Shown: piece by piece, positions 15,654-25,139 of the stretch
Layout of the letters: each line of letters opens with the position of its first letter
Position numbering within the stretch: the stretch's first letter is position 1
The notes under the pieces: model-generated
The model's input: the letters and a program-made list of their open reading frames with translations, nothing else
Database searches by the model: none
Told to the model about the DNA's origin: nothing
DNA from: a virus
DNA length: 26,318 bases
IMG/VR virus record: IMGVR_UViG_3300027859_000070
Coordinates: 1-26,318 of that record
Strand: one strand, 5' to 3'
Program-made: the position numbers and the translations under genes

Positions 15654-17207
15654 ATGGCTGCCATTATAACTGATCAAATTAGAATATTAAATGCTGGTAA
15701 TTTTATTGCTGGAGTTTCTAACGCCAGCAATTCATATTATTCATTTATTGGTTTGACTAATCCTGCGGATTATCAAACTGATTGGGACGAAGATCCACCT
15801 TCACCTAAAGATAATTTTGATCAGGAAAATGACTATTGGAATACAATGGTTGCCTTGAAAAAAATTAATACTGATGATGCCAGAAGAGTTGTACCTAAGA
15901 TAACTTGGTCCTCGGGAACTACTTATGACATGTATAGACATGATTATAGTAGGTCAAATACTGCCGTAGTTTCTGGATCAACATCACTATATCTTGCAAC
16001 TTATTTTGTAATGAATAGTGATTTTAGAGTTTATATTTGTCTTCAAAACGGAATTGATCCTGATAATCCCTCTGGAAGACCTTCTCTTGATGAACCAACT
16101 TTTACCGATTTAGAACCAAGATCCGCAGGGACAAGTGGTGATGGTTATGTATGGAAATATCTTTATACAATTAAACCAAGTGATGTCGCAAAATTTGAAT
16201 CAACAGACTACATGCCAGTTCCCAATGATTGGGCAACAGCAGCAGATAATGAGGCTGTTAGAGATAACGCTGTTGATGGATCAATTAAAATTGTAACAGT
16301 TACAAATAAAGGTGTTGGTCTTGGAACCGCTAATTCCACTTATACTTCCGTTCCCATTAAAGGAGATGGTTCTGGTGCAGAATGCACTATTACAATTGAT
16401 GGTAATCAACAGGTAAGTTCTGTTACTGTTTCAAATCAAGGATCTGGGTATACTTTTGGCAGCGTTGATTTAATAGCAGGAGGAGTTCCAACTGGAACTA
16501 CAAGACCAACTTTTAATGTAATCGTACCTCCACAAGGTGGTCATGGTGCAGACATTTATAGAGAACTTGGTGCATACAATGTTCTGCTTTATTCTAGAAT
16601 TGAAAATGATAATAATAATCCAGATTTTATAACTGGAAATCAAATTGCAAGAGTTGGTGTTGTAGAAAATCCAGAACAATTTGGATCATCTAGTTTACTT
16701 TCTGCAGATAAAGTGAGTGCCGTTGGAGCTCTTAAACTATCTGGAATTGGATATAGTGTTGCTACTTTTACAGCAGATTCATATTTTACTCAAACTGTAT
16801 CTACAGGCACAACAGCAGTTGGTAGAGTTGTAAGTTATGATCAAAATACCGGAGTTCTTAAATACTGGCAAGACAGATCTTTGGCAGGATTTAATACCGT
16901 AGGAACTGCACAAACTCAACCTCAATATGGATTTAATGCAGAAGAGTTTACCTCATCTCCTGGCACAGGTGGCGCAATAACAATTACACCTACGGTTGGT
17001 TTAGATTTATCAATTGACACTGGTTTCTCAGGTATATCTACCGTAATAAATAATCGTACATACTATCTCGGTCAAACCTTTACGAGTGGTGTTGCCAATC
17101 CAGAGGTTAAGAAACACTCCGGTAATATAATTTACGTTGACAACAGACCATCTATAACAAGATCGTCAAACCAAAAGGAAGACATAAAAGTTATTTTGCA
17201 GTTCTAA
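15654..17207 (+). CDS. 8: Baseplate wedge subunit gp8
   Basis: T4 gp8 is a dimeric wedge protein that binds the gp10-gp7 complex and precedes gp6 in assembly. This 517-aa product carries clear gp8 marks. Residues 162-170 read GDGYVWKYL, as in T4 gp8. The C-terminus HSGNIIYVDNRPSI (from H488) followed by an acidic strand to IKVILQF matches HSGEMIYMENRPPI and its end in T4. T4 gp8 is 334 aa. The excess here lies largely between about residues 205 and 450 and includes a GSGY-type beta-repeat (VSSVTVSNQGSGYTFGSVDL, near 16414-16475), the same repeat family as in the giant upstream protein. The ATG at 15654 has no strong Shine-Dalgarno sequence; a late promoter box lies 18 bases upstream. The gene ends 6 bases before the DUF4815 gene. 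Confidence 0.94.
   Translation: MAAIITDQIRILNAGNFIAGVSNASNSYYSFIGLTNPADYQTDWDEDPPSPKDNFDQENDYWNTMVALKKINTDDARRVVPKITWSSGTTYDMYRHDYSRSNTAVVSGSTSLYLATYFVMNSDFRVYICLQNGIDPDNPSGRPSLDEPTFTDLEPRSAGTSGDGYVWKYLYTIKPSDVAKFESTDYMPVPNDWATAADNEAVRDNAVDGSIKIVTVTNKGVGLGTANSTYTSVPIKGDGSGAECTITIDGNQQVSSVTVSNQGSGYTFGSVDLIAGGVPTGTTRPTFNVIVPPQGGHGADIYRELGAYNVLLYSRIENDNNNPDFITGNQIARVGVVENPEQFGSSSLLSADKVSAVGALKLSGIGYSVATFTADSYFTQTVSTGTTAVGRVVSYDQNTGVLKYWQDRSLAGFNTVGTAQTQPQYGFNAEEFTSSPGTGGAITITPTVGLDLSIDTGFSGISTVINNRTYYLGQTFTSGVANPEVKKHSGNIIYVDNRPSITRSSNQKEDIKVILQF
17045..17052 (+). promoter_or_regulatory. Possible late promoter box inside gp8
   Basis: AATAAATA, an exact NATAAATA match, lies within the gp8 coding sequence about 160 bases before the DUF4815 gene. 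It could give that gene an extra late transcript. Its distance from the start codon is unlike the other boxes, and it encodes ordinary gp8 residues (VINNR), so it may be a chance match. Confidence 0.2.
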
Positions 17208-17213
17208 AGAATT

Positions 17214-20200
17214 ATGCCACAACAGACGAACCTCAACGTAGCACCATACTTTGACGATTTTGATTCTACAAATGATTATCACAAGGTATTATTTAAACCT
17301 GGATATCCTGTTCAGGCTAGAGAATTAACATCTCTTCAATCCATACTGCAAAATCAAATTGAGAGATTTGGTCAACACTTCTTTAAAGAAGGTGCCAAAG
17401 TTATTCCAGGAAATACAGGATATACTCAATTATATTATTGTGTTCAATTAGAAAACTCTTTTCAGGGGGTTCCTGTTTCTGCATATGCAGATCAATTAGT
17501 TGGAGGTAAAATAACAGGGCAAAGATCTGGGGTCACTGCTTTTGTTGATAGTGTTCTTTTACCAGAAGACTCTGAAAATGGCACTTTAACTCTTTATATC
17601 AACTATCTGTCTTCCAGCACTGGAAATAATTCAACTCAAACTTTTTTTGATGGTGAACAACTTTCATCCAGTGAAGTTATAACCTCTGGTTTATTGGGCA
17701 ATACAACGATTGCTGTTGGATCTGCTTTTGCAACAACAATAGAAACGAATGCGGCAGCAATAGGATCTGCATTTCAGATAGACAATGGAATTTATTTTAT
17801 TAGAGGAAATTTTGTCAATGTAAGTAGAGAAACTTTACTTTTAGATCAATATGCAAACACTCCTAGTTATAGAGTTGGTTTGTTTATAAATGAAGAGATT
17901 GTTACTTCAGATCTAGATGAAACACTGAATGACAATTCTCAAGGATTTAATAATTATTCTGCACCAGGTGCAGATAGACTTAAAATTAGTGCAAGTTTGT
18001 TTAAAAAAGCACTTGATGATTTTAATGATGATAATTTTATTTTATTAGCAACCATAATTGATGGCAATATTCAAACTGAAAGCAAAAAAACTCTGTTTGG
18101 TGGAAGTGCAGGATTTTCTGATATAACCGACACTCTTGCTAGAAGAACTTTTGATGAATCTGGAAATTATTATGTGAAAGCCTTTGATATAGGCATGGCA
18201 GAATCATTAAATGATGATATTGGTAATGGTGGAATATTTAATGCAGGTCAATTTACCCCTGGTGGAGTAACACCAAGTGATGATTTGGCATTGTATAGAG
18301 TTTCTCCTGGTAAAGCATATATCAAAGGATATGAAATTGAAAGTGTTAATACAGTCTATCTTGACGTAGACAAACCAAGAACAACTAGAACAATTGAAGA
18401 TCAAAGTATAATTTATAATACTGGACCTACTTTAAGAATTAATAGAGTACACAGAACACCCACAATTGGTGTTGGAAATACTTATTTTGTAAGTTTAAGA
18501 GATCAAAGGATTGGTAGTAGTTCAGAGACCCTTCCTGGAAATGAAGTTGGAGTTGCAAGAGTATATGATTTTAGATTAGAGTCTGGTTCTTATAGTCTTT
18601 CTAATGCCAATGAAAATGAATGGAATCTTGCTCTCTATGACGTACAAACAACAACTGATATTGCTTTAAACCAAGCACAAACATTAACAGTTCCTACCTT
18701 TGTGAAGGGCGACAATAGTGGAGCAACTGGTTTCTTAAGACACGCTGTTTCTGCTGGAACAGCAATAACTGTATATGAAACCAGTGGAACTTTTATTCCG
18801 AATGAAAACCTTATTTTTAATGGAATTTCTGATGGTAGAATTGCCATAGCAGTTACTGAACATACTATTTCTGATGCCAAGTCTGTATATGGAACAAATG
18901 ACGGAACAACAGGTATCAATACATTTAGTGCTGATGTAATTCAATCAAATAAATTTATTATCGGAATTGCGACCGTAAGTCCCCTGTCTAGTGGGATTAG
19001 CACCATTAGAAGCGCAAATACTCTGTTCCCAGGAACCATTGTAAAAGAAAATGATTTAATTCAATATAGTGACACAACTCCAGGATTAGATGGTGATCCA
19101 ATTGTTGCTAGAGTTACTAGTGTGGGTACAACTCACGTCACTGTATCTGGTGTAACTGCGGTTACTGGAATTTCTAGTGGATTTTTACCTGCTACGACTT
19201 TAAACGTAACTGATTTAAAAGTTCTTACAACTGAGTTAGCTCCTTCCTCTGACAATACTCTGTTTACCCTTTTACCAAAAGCCAACGTATCTAATGTTGA
19301 TCTCGCAGATGCTTCATTAAGTATTAGAAAAACATTTAGTGTTAATATCGCAAGTAATGAGTTGTCTGCACAGGTAGTGGCAGGAACAAATGAAACATTT
19401 TTACCATTTGATGAAGAGAGATATTTGTTAATTAGATCTGACGGATCAACAGAAGCATTGTCATCAGATAAGTTTGATATTTCACCTAATGGTAAAACTT
19501 TATTAATTCGTAATCTTGGCACTAATGATACTGATGCAACTTTGATTACTACACTTAGAAAAATAAAACCAAAAGCAAAGGAAAAAATTAAAAATAGAGT
19601 CAACTCTATTATTGTAAATAAATCAAAACTTGCTGGATCTGGAACTGGTTCAACAACTTTAAATAATGGATTAACATATGGTAATTTTCCATTTGGTGTC
19701 AGAGTTGAAGATGAAATTATCTCGTTGAATACTCCAGATGTTATTGAGATTCATGGAATTTTTGAATCTGCAGATACTTCTGCGCCATCTTGTCCACAAG
19801 TTGTATTACAATCAATTAATACAAATTCAACAACAACTGCGGAACTGCTAGTCGGTGAAAAATTTGTTGGACAAACAAGTGGTGCTGCTGCCATAGTAGC
19901 AGAGAAATTAAATGCTTCGACTATATCATTCCTTTATAAAAATGATATAGCATTCGTTGAAGGAGAAACATTGCAATTTGAAGAATCAAGTGCTTCTTCA
20001 TTAGTATCAACTTTATCAGCACCTAGTTTTAATATTTCCCCCAACTATACGTTTAAGACTGGTCAAGAAAATACTTTCTATGATCATGGAAGATTAAAGA
20101 GAAAAGTAGATTCTTCTCAACCATCAAAACAATTAAAAATTTATTTCTCAAGTGCTTCATATTCAAATACTGATGATGGTGATATAACAACGGTCAATTC

Positions 20201-23200
20201 GTATGCACAATTAGATTATGCGGAAGATATTAAAGATGTTGGTATTGTTAGAACTTCTGATATTATAGATATCAGACCTAGAGTTTCCAATTATACTGTA
20301 AGTGAAAGTTCAAGATCCCCTCTTGAATTCCTTGGTAGATCATTTAATGGATCTGGACAATCAGCTGCAAATCCACTTGCATCTGATGATGCAATTTTAA
20401 CTGATGTATCATATTATCAAGGAAGAATTGATAGAGTTTTCTTAACAAAAGAGGGTAAGTTCCAAATCATTTATGGAACTCCATCAGATAGTCCACAAAA
20501 ACCAGATCCAATCGATGATGCTCTTGAAATTTGCAGAGTAGAACTTCCTGCATATCTTTTTAATGTAAAAGATGCTAAGTTCTCTTTCTTACAGCACAAG
20601 AGATTTAGAATGCAAGATATCAAGGAACTTGAAAATAGAATCAAGAGTCTTGAATATTACACAACTCTTTCACTTTTGGAAAAAGAAACTGCAAACTTTT
20701 TCGTTGCAGATAGTGAAGGTTTGAATAGATTTAAGTCTGGATTCTTTGTAGATAATTTTAATGATTTCTTAGCTCAAGATGAAACATATAGAATTAATAA
20801 TGCAATTGATAGAAAATATAATGAATTAAGACCAAGACACTATACAAATTCAGTTGACCTTATCTTTGGTCCAGTTATTGATGAAGATCCAACTTTAGAT
20901 CTCAATTTTGCCACTATAGAAGGTGCCAATGTCAGAAAGCAGAATGATATATTAACTCTTGATTATGCAGAGGTTGAATATATTAAACAAAACTTTGCTA
21001 CTAGAACTGAGAGTGTAACTCCTTTCTTAATCAGTTTCTGGAATGGAACTCTTGAACTTACTCCAGCATCCGACAACTGGGTTGATACCGCAAGACTTGA
21101 AGCTAAAATTATTGATGTTGAGGGTGATTATGCATCTACTTTTGAAAGACTGGTTGATAATCAAACCATTGATCCTCAAACGGGATTTGGTCCTATTGTT
21201 TGGGATTCTTGGGAGACCAATTGGACTGGTGTCGATGTAGTTGAGTCTACACGTCAAAGAGTTATTAGTGGAGGTCCTGGTGCTATTCATTCAGGTGAAA
21301 CTTGGAGACCAGGAAGACGTGTATCAACAAGAACGGTTTGGGATACAGTTGTTGAAGATAGAGTTAGAACAACAACACAAACTGGAACCACATCCAGAAA
21401 CGGTGTCAGAACTATCGTTACTGAACAATTTGATCGTGAATCTGTTGGTGATAGAGTTGTAAGTAGAGATCTTATTCCATTCATGAGATCTAGAAATGTT
21501 GAGTTTGTTTCTAAGAAAATGAAACCACTCACAAGACTTTATCCTTTCTTTGATGGTGTCGATATTTCCAAATATTGTATTCCAAAATTATTGGAAATCA
21601 CAATGACTTCTGGCACTTTTGAGGTTGGTGAAACAGTGGTTGGATTGACAGAAGTTGTTGGTGATATTGGATCCAATACTCTTCCATCTTCTCCATTCAT
21701 TAGATTTAGAGTTGCACAATCTAATCACAAAGAAGGTCCTTATGATGCACCAACAAAGACCTTTAGACAGAACCCATACAACACTCAGGATTTGTCTGCC
21801 GTATATTCTTCGACAGCAACTGTATTAAATGTTGATACATTCTCTCTTTCTAATGAAGCTCAGGGACAATATTATGGTTGGGTAAGATCAGGAATGACTC
21901 TTCGTGGACAGACTAGTGGTGCCATAGCGTCAGTATCTAATGTCAGACTTATTTCTGACATATCTGCCACTCTTATTGGTAGTTACTATATTCCTGATCC
22001 CAATAATATAAGTTTCCCAAGATTTGAGGCAGGAACTAAGACATTTACTTTAACTAATAATGTTGATAATAATCAAGATGCAGCAGTCACCATTGCAGAA
22101 GAAGGATTTGCGTCTTCGGGAACTTTGGAGACAGTTCAGGAAAATATTGTTTCCGTTAGAAATGCAAGAATTGAACTTAAGAATGAGTTCCAAAGTAGGA
22201 ACGTTAGTAGATCCCTTGGATCACAAGTCGTATCATCAAGAACTGTTGGTTCGCAAGCAAGAACACAGACAATCATTAGTTATTACGATCCACTCGCACA
22301 GTCCTTCTTGGTAGAAGATGAAACCGGAGTGTTCCTGACTAGTTGTGATGTGTTCTTTAGATCCAAAGATGACATGGATATCCCTGTTGTCTTCCAGTTA
22401 AGAACTATGGAGAATGGTTCACCAACTGCAAGAATTATACCATTCTCAGAAATTGTTCTAGACCCTGATGATATTCAAACATCGGCTGATGGATCAATTG
22501 CAACTAATATTCAATTTAAAGCACCTGTGTACCTTGAGGGGGGCACTGAGTATGCTGTATGCTTAGCATCTAACTCTACCAAATATAGTGTTTATATCTC
22601 TAGAATTGGTGAAGTAGATCTTCTGACAGATACATTTATTTCAAATCAACCATATCTTGGATCGTTGTTTAAATCACAAAACGCATCCACATGGGAACCA
22701 AGTCAATGGGAAGATCTCAAGTTTACTCTTTATAGAGCAGACTTTGTTGAAAATGGAACAGTAGAATTCTACAGTCCAGAACTCACTAGAGGAAATGGAC
22801 AAATTCCAAAACTTCTTCCAGATTCAATTATTATGAACTCTAGACAAATTAGAGTTGGTCTTGGAACTACAGTAGCAGATTCCTATGAAATAGGAAATAC
22901 TTTCTCACAACAAGGAACAAATGCAACTGGAGATTTAGTAGGAGTAGCAGCTTCTGCTGTTGGTAATCTCACTATCAGCAATGCTGGTCTTGGATACACA
23001 CCAGCTGATGGTAGTCAAACCTTTACTGGAGTTAATCTGGTAACCATTACAGGTAATGGTAGAGGTGCTACTGCCGATATTAGCATTAAAGATGGTTCTA
23101 TTGTTGCTAGTGGTGCAACAATCGCAACTGGTGGTTCTGGTTATCAGGTGGGAGATGTTCTTGGTATTACTACCATTGGTATTGCAACTATTGGTAGAAA

Positions 23201-24743
23201 TGCAAGATTAACAATTGCTGGAATTGGTATTACTAATGAATTAGTGTTTGGCAATGTTCAGGGTGAGTTTGTTGTTGGTGCAGCAAAAACTCTAATGTAT
23301 GTCAATAGTTCCGGTATTACAACGGAACTCAATTCTTCTGGCGCTACTGGACTTGGAACTGGAGGTGATGTTCAAATTTCAACAATCAATATTGATAGTG
23401 AAGGAACCCATTTCAAGGTGAACCATCAAAATCATGGAATGTATTTCTCAGAAAACTCCGTTGCTATTTCTGGAGTAACTCCAGATATCAAACCAACTAA
23501 GTTAACAGCAGAGTATAACTCCGGGTCTACCTCAGCAATTGCTGTTGGATCTGGAACATTGTTCTCTACTTTTGAAAATGTTGGAGTTGGAACCACAAAT
23601 GCTGGATATCTTTTGATTGGTGAGGAAGTTATCAAGTATACTAATGTCTCTGGAAATAACGTTGGAGGAGATATTGTTAGAGGAACTGATCCAAGAACAT
23701 ATCCGGTTGGAACACCAGTGTTTAAATATGAAAACTCAAATATTAATTTGATGAGACTTAATAGAACTCATAATTTGAGTGACGTAACTGAGTCAAATCC
23801 CTTTACATTTGATTCTTATAAGGTTAAACTTGATATGAGTTCTACCACTGGAACTGATAGAAGCACTGACATTGGTCATCCAAAACTTTATATTGGAGGG
23901 AACAAGTCAACTGGTGGCAGAGAGATAAGAGCTACTCAAAATATGCCATTTGAAATTATTACACCACAAGTTCAAAATGTTTCTGTTACTGGAACCAATA
24001 TTACTGCTCAAGTAAGAACAACTACCAGTAAGAGTTTTAGTGGAAATGAAATTCCATATATTGATTCTGGATTTGAAGATATTTCAATAAATCAAAAAAA
24101 TTATTTTGATACTCCAAGAATGATTGCCTCCAAAGTTAATGAAGATTTAAAACTCACTAATGTTGTGGGTGGAAAATCAATGCAAATGAGTCTTGCACTT
24201 AATTCAAATGATACTCGTATAAGTCCAATCATCGATGCCCAGAGAGTAAATGCTATTGTAACCTCTAATAGAATTAACAATATTATTACAAACTACGCTA
24301 CTGATTCTAGAGTGGACATCATTGAAGAAGATCCAACAGCATGTCAATACATCTCTAAAGAGATTGTTCTTGAAAATTCTGCATCTTCAATCAAAATCAT
24401 ACTAGCTGGGCACGTTGGAGAAGATGCTGACATTAGAGCATTCTATGCAGTAAATAATAATGTTGGACTTGAACCCGTATTCACACCATTCCCAGGATAT
24501 TCTAACTTTAATTCTAGAGGACAAGTTATCGCTGCTGAAAATAGCAATGGAGAATCTGATTCCTTTATTGTAAAATCAAACACAAAATCTTTCGACAGTG
24601 AAGATCTTGATTACAGAGAGTATACATTCACAGTTGATCAACTCCCTGCATTTAGAACCTATAGAGTAAAAATCTCACTGACATCTAATAGTCAGTGCTT
24701 TGTTCCTAGAATTAAAGAACTTAGAGTAATCGCGTTAGCATAA
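17214..24743 (+). CDS. Large DUF4815 baseplate/tail structural protein, 2509 aa
   Basis: The N-terminus shows the DUF4815 pattern found in large tail proteins of marine T4-like phages: NLNVAPYFDDFDSTNDYHKV (6-25), KPGYPVQARELTSLQ (28-42), then ALYRVSPGKAYIKGYEIES (SPGKAYI from about 364). A coiled-coil-like helix starts near 1133 (MQDIKELENRIKSLEYY). Next come an Arg/Thr-rich stretch (about 1360-1440) and DGVDISKYCIPKLLEI. A conserved block from Y1691 reads YDPLAQSFLVEDETGVFLTS and continues to a Trp-containing segment near 1830. Gly-rich beta-repeats (about 1920-2000) and an IGEE/RGT module (about 2133-2175) precede a final conserved domain ending in FVPRIKELRVIALA. It fills the place of T4 genes 9-12, so a role at the wedge periphery, as pin or fibre anchor, is inferred. 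Homology to gp10 is not shown. AAGAA at about 17208-17212 is a weak ribosome site. The stop codon overlaps the next ATG (TAATG). Confidence 0.85.
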   Translation: MPQQTNLNVAPYFDDFDSTNDYHKVLFKPGYPVQARELTSLQSILQNQIERFGQHFFKEGAKVIPGNTGYTQLYYCVQLENSFQGVPVSAYADQLVGGKITGQRSGVTAFVDSVLLPEDSENGTLTLYINYLSSSTGNNSTQTFFDGEQLSSSEVITSGLLGNTTIAVGSAFATTIETNAAAIGSAFQIDNGIYFIRGNFVNVSRETLLLDQYANTPSYRVGLFINEEIVTSDLDETLNDNSQGFNNYSAPGADRLKISASLFKKALDDFNDDNFILLATIIDGNIQTESKKTLFGGSAGFSDITDTLARRTFDESGNYYVKAFDIGMAESLNDDIGNGGIFNAGQFTPGGVTPSDDLALYRVSPGKAYIKGYEIESVNTVYLDVDKPRTTRTIEDQSIIYNTGPTLRINRVHRTPTIGVGNTYFVSLRDQRIGSSSETLPGNEVGVARVYDFRLESGSYSLSNANENEWNLALYDVQTTTDIALNQAQTLTVPTFVKGDNSGATGFLRHAVSAGTAITVYETSGTFIPNENLIFNGISDGRIAIAVTEHTISDAKSVYGTNDGTTGINTFSADVIQSNKFIIGIATVSPLSSGISTIRSANTLFPGTIVKENDLIQYSDTTPGLDGDPIVARVTSVGTTHVTVSGVTAVTGISSGFLPATTLNVTDLKVLTTELAPSSDNTLFTLLPKANVSNVDLADASLSIRKTFSVNIASNELSAQVVAGTNETFLPFDEERYLLIRSDGSTEALSSDKFDISPNGKTLLIRNLGTNDTDATLITTLRKIKPKAKEKIKNRVNSIIVNKSKLAGSGTGSTTLNNGLTYGNFPFGVRVEDEIISLNTPDVIEIHGIFESADTSAPSCPQVVLQSINTNSTTTAELLVGEKFVGQTSGAAAIVAEKLNASTISFLYKNDIAFVEGETLQFEESSASSLVSTLSAPSFNISPNYTFKTGQENTFYDHGRLKRKVDSSQPSKQLKIYFSSASYSNTDDGDITTVNSYAQLDYAEDIKDVGIVRTSDIIDIRPRVSNYTVSESSRSPLEFLGRSFNGSGQSAANPLASDDAILTDVSYYQGRIDRVFLTKEGKFQIIYGTPSDSPQKPDPIDDALEICRVELPAYLFNVKDAKFSFLQHKRFRMQDIKELENRIKSLEYYTTLSLLEKETANFFVADSEGLNRFKSGFFVDNFNDFLAQDETYRINNAIDRKYNELRPRHYTNSVDLIFGPVIDEDPTLDLNFATIEGANVRKQNDILTLDYAEVEYIKQNFATRTESVTPFLISFWNGTLELTPASDNWVDTARLEAKIIDVEGDYASTFERLVDNQTIDPQTGFGPIVWDSWETNWTGVDVVESTRQRVISGGPGAIHSGETWRPGRRVSTRTVWDTVVEDRVRTTTQTGTTSRNGVRTIVTEQFDRESVGDRVVSRDLIPFMRSRNVEFVSKKMKPLTRLYPFFDGVDISKYCIPKLLEITMTSGTFEVGETVVGLTEVVGDIGSNTLPSSPFIRFRVAQSNHKEGPYDAPTKTFRQNPYNTQDLSAVYSSTATVLNVDTFSLSNEAQGQYYGWVRSGMTLRGQTSGAIASVSNVRLISDISATLIGSYYIPDPNNISFPRFEAGTKTFTLTNNVDNNQDAAVTIAEEGFASSGTLETVQENIVSVRNARIELKNEFQSRNVSRSLGSQVVSSRTVGSQARTQTIISYYDPLAQSFLVEDETGVFLTSCDVFFRSKDDMDIPVVFQLRTMENGSPTARIIPFSEIVLDPDDIQTSADGSIATNIQFKAPVYLEGGTEYAVCLASNSTKYSVYISRIGEVDLLTDTFISNQPYLGSLFKSQNASTWEPSQWEDLKFTLYRADFVENGTVEFYSPELTRGNGQIPKLLPDSIIMNSRQIRVGLGTTVADSYEIGNTFSQQGTNATGDLVGVAASAVGNLTISNAGLGYTPADGSQTFTGVNLVTITGNGRGATADISIKDGSIVASGATIATGGSGYQVGDVLGITTIGIATIGRNARLTIAGIGITNELVFGNVQGEFVVGAAKTLMYVNSSGITTELNSSGATGLGTGGDVQISTINIDSEGTHFKVNHQNHGMYFSENSVAISGVTPDIKPTKLTAEYNSGSTSAIAVGSGTLFSTFENVGVGTTNAGYLLIGEEVIKYTNVSGNNVGGDIVRGTDPRTYPVGTPVFKYENSNINLMRLNRTHNLSDVTESNPFTFDSYKVKLDMSSTTGTDRSTDIGHPKLYIGGNKSTGGREIRATQNMPFEIITPQVQNVSVTGTNITAQVRTTTSKSFSGNEIPYIDSGFEDISINQKNYFDTPRMIASKVNEDLKLTNVVGGKSMQMSLALNSNDTRISPIIDAQRVNAIVTSNRINNIITNYATDSRVDIIEEDPTACQYISKEIVLENSASSIKIILAGHVGEDADIRAFYAVNNNVGLEPVFTPFPGYSNFNSRGQVIAAENSNGESDSFIVKSNTKSFDSEDLDYREYTFTVDQLPAFRTYRVKISLTSNSQCFVPRIKELRVIALA
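22960..23160 (+). repeat. GSGY-type beta-repeats in the DUF4815 protein
   Basis: NLTISNAGLGYTPADGSQTF (about 22965-23024) and ATGGSGYQVGDVLGITTIGI (about 23116-23175), separated by ITGNGRGATADISIKDGS, follow the same strand, NxGxGY, strand, GxGxxAxA pattern as the gp7-like and gp8 repeats. Sharing between three neighbouring but otherwise unrelated genes suggests exchange or common selection for this surface module. Confidence 0.65.
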
Positions 24744-24967
24744 TGGATTTTTACGGATTAGAAGGACATAAGGATCTCGCAAGGGATCCTTCTACAAATG
24801 CTGTAGTAAATGTAAATAGTCTTGAGTATCAACAATATCTTTCAAGACGAAAGGTGAAAACTGAAAAGAATCATAAGACACAGAACATGGAGCAAGAACT
24901 TGCTAATATGAAAAGTGACATTGATGAAATTAAATCTTTACTAAAGGAGTTGTTACATGGATCCTGA
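24743..24967 (+). CDS. Small hypothetical protein with C-terminal coiled coil, 74 aa
   Basis: No named family is recognised. The N-terminus MDFYGLEGHKDLARDPSTNA is polar, and the middle contains YQQYLSRRK and is basic. Residues 49-72 (MEQELANMKSDIDEIKSLLK and onward) show heptad spacing of Met, Leu and Ile, as in a short oligomerising coiled coil. The ATG overlaps the stop of the DUF4815 gene by one base, so coupled translation is likely. The gene also overlaps the next small gene by 11 bases. Its place between tail-fibre-type and neck genes suggests an accessory or chaperone role in tail assembly, but this is an inference from position only. Confidence 0.75.
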   Translation: MDFYGLEGHKDLARDPSTNAVVNVNSLEYQQYLSRRKVKTEKNHKTQNMEQELANMKSDIDEIKSLLKELLHGS

Positions 24968-25139
24968 TACAATCGAACTAAAAAACTTATCAAAAAGTTT
25001 TGCATATCAACAGATTGCAACTGATATAGATAATTGTGATGACCGTGATGAACTAAAAAACATCGCAAAGTCTTTTGCAAAACTTTATTATAAACAACAA
25101 GAAACAATGGCAGTAATAGGGTTAGCAGATGGCAACTAA
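24957..25139 (+). CDS. Small helical hypothetical protein, 60 aa
   Basis: An excellent ribosome site, AGGAG at 24945-24949, lies 7 bases before the ATG inside the preceding gene. The product is predicted to be almost wholly helical: IELKNLSKSFAYQQIATDI, an acidic turn NCDDRDE, then LKNIAKSFAKLYYKQQETMA. The two helices share an L-K-N-(L/I)-(S/A)-K-S-F motif, so the protein may be an internal duplication forming a helical hairpin. The second helix faintly recalls the LY-Q-MV-E segment of the phycobilisome adaptor NblA. That likeness is weak, and I do not assign the function. The last 11 bases overlap the next gene. Confidence 0.75.
   Translation: MDPDTIELKNLSKSFAYQQIATDIDNCDDRDELKNIAKSFAKLYYKQQETMAVIGLADGN

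Noticed and set aside
19133-19603. A 156-residue open frame on the - strand
   Set aside because: It lies wholly inside the DUF4815 gene. Its composition mirrors the opposite strand, and it has no ribosome site or recognisable family.
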